DNA of 64,000 nucleotides. Source: Xenopus tropicalis. Taxonomy: Eukaryota; Chordata; Amphibia; Anura; Pipidae. A program made the translations under genes and the position numbers. The stretch covers positions 27,790,982-27,854,981 of the forward strand of contig NC_030681.2 of the NCBI RefSeq assembly GCF_000004195.4, written 5' to 3'. Below are positions 58,713-64,000 of the stretch, piece by piece. How positions within the stretch are numbered: position 1 is the first letter of the stretch; every line of letters starts with the position of its first letter. Under the pieces are notes generated by a model that was not told the DNA's origin, searched no databases, and was given only the letters and a program-made list of their open reading frames with translations.

Positions 58713-58775
58713 AAAAAACTGTTTGCCAAATAAAAATTCCAGAAGTGCCAAATCATCTGGCAGTGAAAGGGTTAA

Positions 58776-59845
58776 AAGAAGTCTCACAACTAATCCTGCT
58801 GTGATACTCTGATTTTTGGGAACCAGTAGGGCAAACAGGGCAGTTTCAGGGGATCCCAATGGTACAGTTCAGTAGGGGTGGCCACCCCAGGGGTCATAAC
58901 TTACAATTAAAATGCCACACACTGACCAATCATGTATGGTTTCTGGACTGAAAGGACATTAAATACCACACATGGTCACCTATCTATTAACATGTTTATT
59001 TGGGCTGACAGCAGTCCCTTCTACATATTATAAGTGTTTATTTACCTAATATTTTCCTATGATACTGCTTAAAGTACATGAAAACAATAAAGCAACAAAA
59101 GTCCAGCTGATTGAGTAGTGTTTTGGGCTCTGCTAGCCCACTATTAACTCTCATGCCCCTCACTGTGTATTCATGGTTCCAGTGCAGCAGCGTGGCCGCT
59201 TTGGTGGCTTCTGTTTGCTGCCTGTGCTCACTGTGAAATTTTACACAGGGGTTAGAAAAAAAGGTTTTATTAGTTGTTTGATGGATCCACTTTCAACATG
59301 GAAGGTAGAAGTTGGCCGAGTGAAATTTAACAAGATTTGCTTTTCAGCTGAGCCAGTCCTTCCTATGTTATATTGCATTCGTTCAAATGTCTTGTGAGAG
59401 TCTCCAGCTCAGAGGCACCTTCTGTCTGTGTAGCACCCAGAGGAAACAGCAAGGAGCTAGGGACTAGTGAAACGGCCAGCATGTGTTTTGGGTTCATTTT
59501 CATGAAAAGAGGCAGAAGTACACTAACGTGTTATTGATATTTGTGTGTGAATAGAGGCAGGAATGGCCTTGTGCCTTGTGCTCCCAGCATCAGAAGGAAC
59601 AGAGAAAAAATTATAAAGGAAAACATTTTTGTAGGCATGTTTAGTACATATATGAGGGAAGGCCAAGCTATAAAATGGCAATATCTAACAGGGGCATAAT
59701 TACTAAAGTATGACTTTTCTCCTTGTCCAACCCCGCGCATTTACCTAAAATTGTAATGATACCCATTACCAACGTAATGTGCCAGAATGTTTCTGGCATA
59801 AATACTTTGAGTACATAATGAAATTTTAAAGTGTCAACTGTATCT
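58776..59845. other. Non-coding right flank of the array
   Basis: Sequence after the last piggyBac-like terminal repeat; not repeated elsewhere in the window. No gene recognised. Confidence 0.45.
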
Positions 59846-60072
59846 TTAAGGCTAATGTCCAACAGAAGCGAGAGTGAGATAGCAGAGATCTATTGTGGGC
59901 AACTAACCGCTCCTCCTGCAGGCAACTTTCCACAACTTCAGAAAGCCAAAGTGATGCCTTTCCATTGACAACTATTTTTGCCAGTGCAAAGGAATTTCGG
60001 AGCGGTTAGTCGCCTGTGGTAGCAGAGATCTGTTCCGTGTGACTAACTCGCTCTGTGGGCCATCAGCCTTAA
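59846..60072. mobile_element. MITE, AAGGCTAATG family
   Basis: TTTAAGGCTAATGTCC at the left and GGCCATCAGCCTTAAA at the right. Relative of the element at 8037. Confidence 0.6.
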
Positions 60073-60194
60073 ATTGGTTTTTCACCAGCCTGGACCTTTT
60101 GGCTAAAAAGCCTTTGCCAGTCTTATTAATTTGGCATATTTTTAAAGTTTCAAAGTGGTATTACACCTGGTGAAAAGACATGAATGGTCTAATA

Positions 60195-60397
60195 CAGTGA
60201 TCCCCAACCAGTGGCTCTAGAGCAACATATCGCTCACCACCCCCTTTGGTGTTGTTCCCAGTGGCCTCAAAGTAGGTGCCATTTTTACATTTCTGCAGGT
60301 CAGCAGTCCACATGTGGCTACCAAATAGCCAATCACAGCCCTTATTTGGCATCCCCAAAGAACTTGTGGCTCACATGTAAAAGGTTGGGGATTCCTG
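60195..60397 (+). mobile_element. hAT-like MITE, CCCCAACC family, intact
   Basis: CAGTGATCCCCAACC...GGTTGGGGATTCCTG, flanked by the exact 8-bp duplication GTCTAATA (60187-60194 and 60398-60405). Confidence 0.85.
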
Positions 60398-60405
60398 GTC
60401 TAATA

Positions 60406-61711
60406 AATGGCTAATAAAGTTTAATATGCCACAACTTGTCATTTTAGTAAATTGCCAATGTTATGGCAAATTTTAGTTTTTGGTGAAAATATGGCAAATT
60501 TGACCTTTCACGCTTTAGTTAATATGCCCCCTACGAGCCAGATAATCATTTTGTCTTTTTATTTATTATGGTTATTAACCAAGCACTTAGAAGTGCTTTA
60601 ATATACCTAAATCTAGGATCGCCATGAGTGAGCCATTTCAGTTGTTTCAACAAAACTATCAACAGCCTATGTAATATTTATTTGTGCCCATCAGAAGTTA
60701 CTCGTTCTCCAATAATAGGCTCGTTCTCCAATTTGGCAGGTCTAGCGACATTTCCAATATAAAAAGGGAGGCATCAGAATGAAACATTTCTGTCCAAACT
60801 CAATTATGATTGAGGGTTGTAAAGTTCAGGGAAATCAGCAGCTTCCCCTCATTTTACCACTCCGAGGCTTTATAAATAGGTCTTTACCACATTCCCTATG
60901 ACTTGGCAGGCGTGTAGGTGCAGCTGTTTGTGTTTCTTGCTTTTGTTTTTATGTTTGTCTTTGCTGTTTTGAAGACGTTTTTGCAGCTCCTTCCTTCCTG
61001 CAATCACTGTCAGGTTTGATAAATGCCTCTTGCAGAGAACAGACAGCGCTCACTTAAAGAGAACCAGTGGCTCGACCTCCTAGATAGACCCTGATTGAAA
61101 CTGCCGTCTCTCACAGCCGTTTGTTCTAAATCAGGTGGTTTATAGTAGATACAATAAATAAACTGATAAAATAATGGGTACAATCAGGCAAAATAATCTC
61201 AGATTTGTTACAATCATGAGATCAGATTTTATTGAACTCTATGGATTTATCATTTGATTTAAGCAAGGAAGTAATATGGTAACTCCCCATCTATCTGGGC
61301 AGAATAACCTGTATACCCGTGTTTTTCTAAACACTGATTTTATAAAATTCAACTAAAATGTTTTCATTGAATCCCATAGCAGCCTTTGCTAGTTGTGGGG
61401 CTGGGAGATATACTAATGGTACCAGGCCAATTCCCTATCATCTGCTGGACCCTGACATGTGAAGTTTGCATAGCTCTGTCTATATGATATGTTGTCCAGA
61501 CTATTGATTGCAGCGGGCAAGTCTGCACGGTATCTCCTCCATGGCTGATTTCTCATATAACTAAAACCTTATAGAATGCTCAGTGAGACATGCCGCATAC
61601 ATTTGTGTGATGTTTGAAGTATTCATTTCACAGACTGGCAGAAAATAGGCGCTAAGTTAATGTAATATGCAAACCTTGAAACCCAAACTGCCTGCCTTCT
61701 TCTCCCCGCAG
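60406..61711. other. Low-repeat segment left of the candidate exon
   Basis: No MITE or other repeat recognised. If the exon at 61712 is real, this is intron. The interval 60700-61100 has richer base composition than its surroundings and could hold a conserved non-coding element. Confidence 0.35.
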
Positions 61712-61769
61712 ATCATGAAACAGACAGCTATGATATCCCTCTGACTAGTACTACAGGATCCATCTGCAG
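61712..61769 (+). CDS. Candidate internal exon (58 nt) of an unidentified gene
   Basis: A strong pyrimidine tract and splice acceptor (CTTCTTCTCCCCGCAG, ending 61711) are followed by 58 bases open in one frame and a consensus donor CAG/GTATGT at 61770. The open frame reads HETDSYDIPLTSTTGSIC with partial codons at both edges (two bases in, two bases out). The other two frames have stops. The peptide is polar and contains YDIP, a possible phosphotyrosine docking motif; I do not recognise the protein. Neighbouring exons would lie outside the window or be unseen. A chance match of splice signals is possible. Confidence 0.35.
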
Positions 61770-64000
61770 GTATGTATTAACATAGAGGGAATTGTTTGTA
61801 CATACGACTGGGTCACACATGCTGCCTCCCAGGGAATGATCATAATGATGGAACTAAACTAGAAAATCAGTGCAGAGGAAAATTGTCCATAAAAGCGAAC
61901 GATACTTATAATCTCACACTTCTTATTCACCCTTAAAAAATGATTACACAGCTTTATAAGTACCTATGCATGGCAATTAATGAGTTAAAGTGCAATATTT
62001 CATGCATTTCAACACCATTTTGTACATACATTTGTATGTGACACCACAGCGGAAACATAGACTTGTGTCATCGCTTGTTGACTATACTGTTTACAGGGCA
62101 ATATATGCATTATAAATACTAAAGAACGATTATAAGGGGCCATTTATGAACTTGCATACAAACCCCAACGCAAAAGGCGTTTGAGCCGAAACATTGGGGT
62201 ATTCTCTCATCCAGAGTATCTGCCTTCATTTCTTTTTTAGTCTTTCACTGGGTGGTATGGATTGACTTGTCCATTGATGGATATTGTGATTTTTTCACAA
62301 ATGCAATACTGTTGTCATACAATAACCTGGTAAATAAAAATGTTTTTTTAACTATAGTACCACCCTGATATACCTTTTTCTAGTGTGCAGGATTAGTATG
62401 GGTTTCTATGGTATATATAATCCTCTGATGGGGGATTTTGGAAACCTTAGCACCTAAATTTATGAGGTTTGTTTTCTGTTTCTTTAAAAGGCAAGTATAT
62501 ATTAGCCCGGAGTGCCCTCCATTATTCTAAATTCTGCCATTTATGAACTTGCTAACGAGGGTGGGTGTTCTGAAATGGCACCTAAATCCAAAGTCGCTTA
62601 CCTGATACCCCAGGCTGCTTCTATTAGAAGAATATCACACCACTCAGGGTACATGCAGGCGAGCTTTTCCTTTCTTCTCCTCGGTTCGTTCCCCAAACCA
62701 ACGGTGTCTATGCCCACTGTTTTGATTTGATCATTTTGGCCTCCAACAAATTAATTCAGGAAGGCACTCATAGCACTCAAATCTGGTGCTCAGTGACAAA
62801 CAGGAGGTAGGGGCAGGAGGGGAGGACACCTACTGTATGTGCCACCCTTCCCTACTCTTTTAAATCAGAGCTAAGAGACCTGCATCTTTTTGTACTATAA
62901 ATACCCAATTGCAGCCTTTTTTGCTTTTAGCCCATTGAATGGGGGATTGTAAATCAGCTCTAATATGTTAAGATATTCTTACAAGAAGTAATTTAGAGGG
63001 AGTGGCATCAGATCAGTGAAGGTGTGATCAGGTGGGAATAAACAAAAATGGAATAACCTAGGTTTTTCAGCAACAGACCCTCAGTTTGCTCCCAGCCTGG
63101 GCAGAGAGATACCATAAGACCATACCAGCAAATATATTCACCTTGTACTAAACTTAATCTTGCGGGTAACATTTAAGAGTCAGAGGCCCTTTAAGTAACA
63201 GACTGCAAGGTTAACCATTAAGACTTCTGAATCTCAAAGACATGACAGGTTATGCAAATGGCCCCATTATAATAAAGAAGCCCAGACTATTTAAGCTAAA
63301 TATCACTTCAAATGTACACAAAGTAATGTGATGATAGTATCCCTTTCCCCCGTACTTAGGAACATATGTGCCTTTCCTTTCTTTCCTGCGAGGAATGAGA
63401 CATTGTCAATATTTAAAATATAATTTTTCCTCCAAATATGCCCAGGGCATTCCTTTCTCATGAGCTGCCACATTTGTCTGTGATGGGCTTGTTATTACTC
63501 GGCGTGCCTATAAGGTAAGCTAGAAGCCTCTGCTTCGGTTTGGGCCCAGGCACCATCTGTAAATCCTTTTACAGTCCCAGTGAGCAGGGGCCACATTCCC
63601 ACTTCTTATTCATATTTCCGTTCCTTTTAAAGAACGCCCACAGAACTCTTAGCGAGATGATACTTACGTACCATGTGGCAGAAATTAGCCAAACCACAAT
63701 GAACCTCCTGTATGCACGCTGTCCGGGGTGCATCCCTCTGACCCTTCACACCGCAGTTTCCTACAGTTTATTATTCTTATACGTTACATTTCAAATATGC
63801 TGTGACCTCCAGTCACTAGTCTGCCTATATGAGCTCTATGTGTGTATGGGCTGTCAGCTTCTATTTAGCTCTCATTTCAATGGAATATCCCCTTCTTTCA
63901 AGAGCAGATGTACTGCAAAACCTTAGAGATTCTGTTTATGCCAGCCGTCCATTGCCTCCGCCTTACATAGAAAAACGTGTGTGTATATTTCACCCGGCAA
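61770..64000. other. Low-repeat segment right of the candidate exon
   Basis: Mostly unique sequence with one repeat-like stretch around 62160-62210 (GGCGTTTGAGCCGAAACATT). The 63340-63960 part is free of recognised repeats and a candidate for conserved non-coding sequence. No further exon recognised. Confidence 0.35.

Larger units (their letters stand above)
54770..58775 (+). mobile_element. piggyBac-like element after copy 3, with nested insertions
   Basis: Its right end TGGCAGTGAAAGGGTTAA (58758-58775) has one mismatch to the inverted left end at 37201. The left terminal repeat is deleted in this unit. Unlike its counterparts it runs on without a duplication junction, so it is probably the original downstream element. 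It holds a solo LTR (55016-56342) and a retroposed insertion (58223-58712). Confidence 0.55.

Noticed and set aside
63540..63926. 128-residue open frame near the right edge
   Set aside because: No recognisable motif and codon use unlike a coding region. It may be intronic; kept only as part of a possible conserved non-coding stretch.

Overview
The window looks like nuclear DNA of a pipid frog, most likely Xenopus; I cannot tell which species. It is AT-rich, has long stretches without genes, and is packed with short inverted-repeat DNA transposons. Among these are T2-type MITEs with ends TTAAAGG...CCTTTAA, hAT-like MITEs with exact 8-bp target-site duplications, and a piggyBac-like element whose terminal repeat CCCTTTCCCTGCCA fits the consensus I recall for the Xenopus TxpB/Uribo family. 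No rRNA, tRNA, CRISPR or prokaryotic gene is visible.

The only clear genes are three near-identical, intronless 499-codon reading frames at 32252-33751, 42391-43890 and 50581-52080, all on the + strand. Each encodes a complete inositol polyphosphate 5-phosphatase domain of the INPP5E type, fused to an unrelated N-terminus with a signal-like segment and three membrane spans. The protein ends right after the catalytic domain, before the region where INPP5E carries its cilium-targeting FDRELYL motif and C-terminal CaaX box. I read it as an old INPP5E retrocopy that gained a membrane anchor and a promoter and was then tandemly triplicated.

Each copy has the same compact promoter: six RFX-type X-boxes 50-61 bp apart, a TATA box, an initiator about 30 bp downstream, an 8-bp perfect stem-loop at the predicted mRNA 5' end, a 65-nt leader without upstream ATG, and AATAAA about 140 bp after the stop. 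X-boxes are the hallmark of RFX-controlled ciliary genes, and INPP5E is a ciliary phosphatase, so expression in ciliated or flagellated cells is the leading hypothesis.

Layout: 1-29.4 kb is repeat-rich non-coding DNA (LINE-2-like ends, MITEs, an LTR nested in a T2 MITE). The tandem array runs from 29.4 to about 58.8 kb, where gene segments alternate with piggyBac-like elements that have been invaded by other repeats. Unit 1 starts at 29414, unit 2 at 40675 and unit 3 at 48553. Unit 3 carries a private solo LTR that itself holds a foldback MITE. From 58.8 to 64 kb the DNA is less repetitive and contains one candidate 58-nt exon (61712-61769) of an unidentified gene, so the right flank may be intronic.
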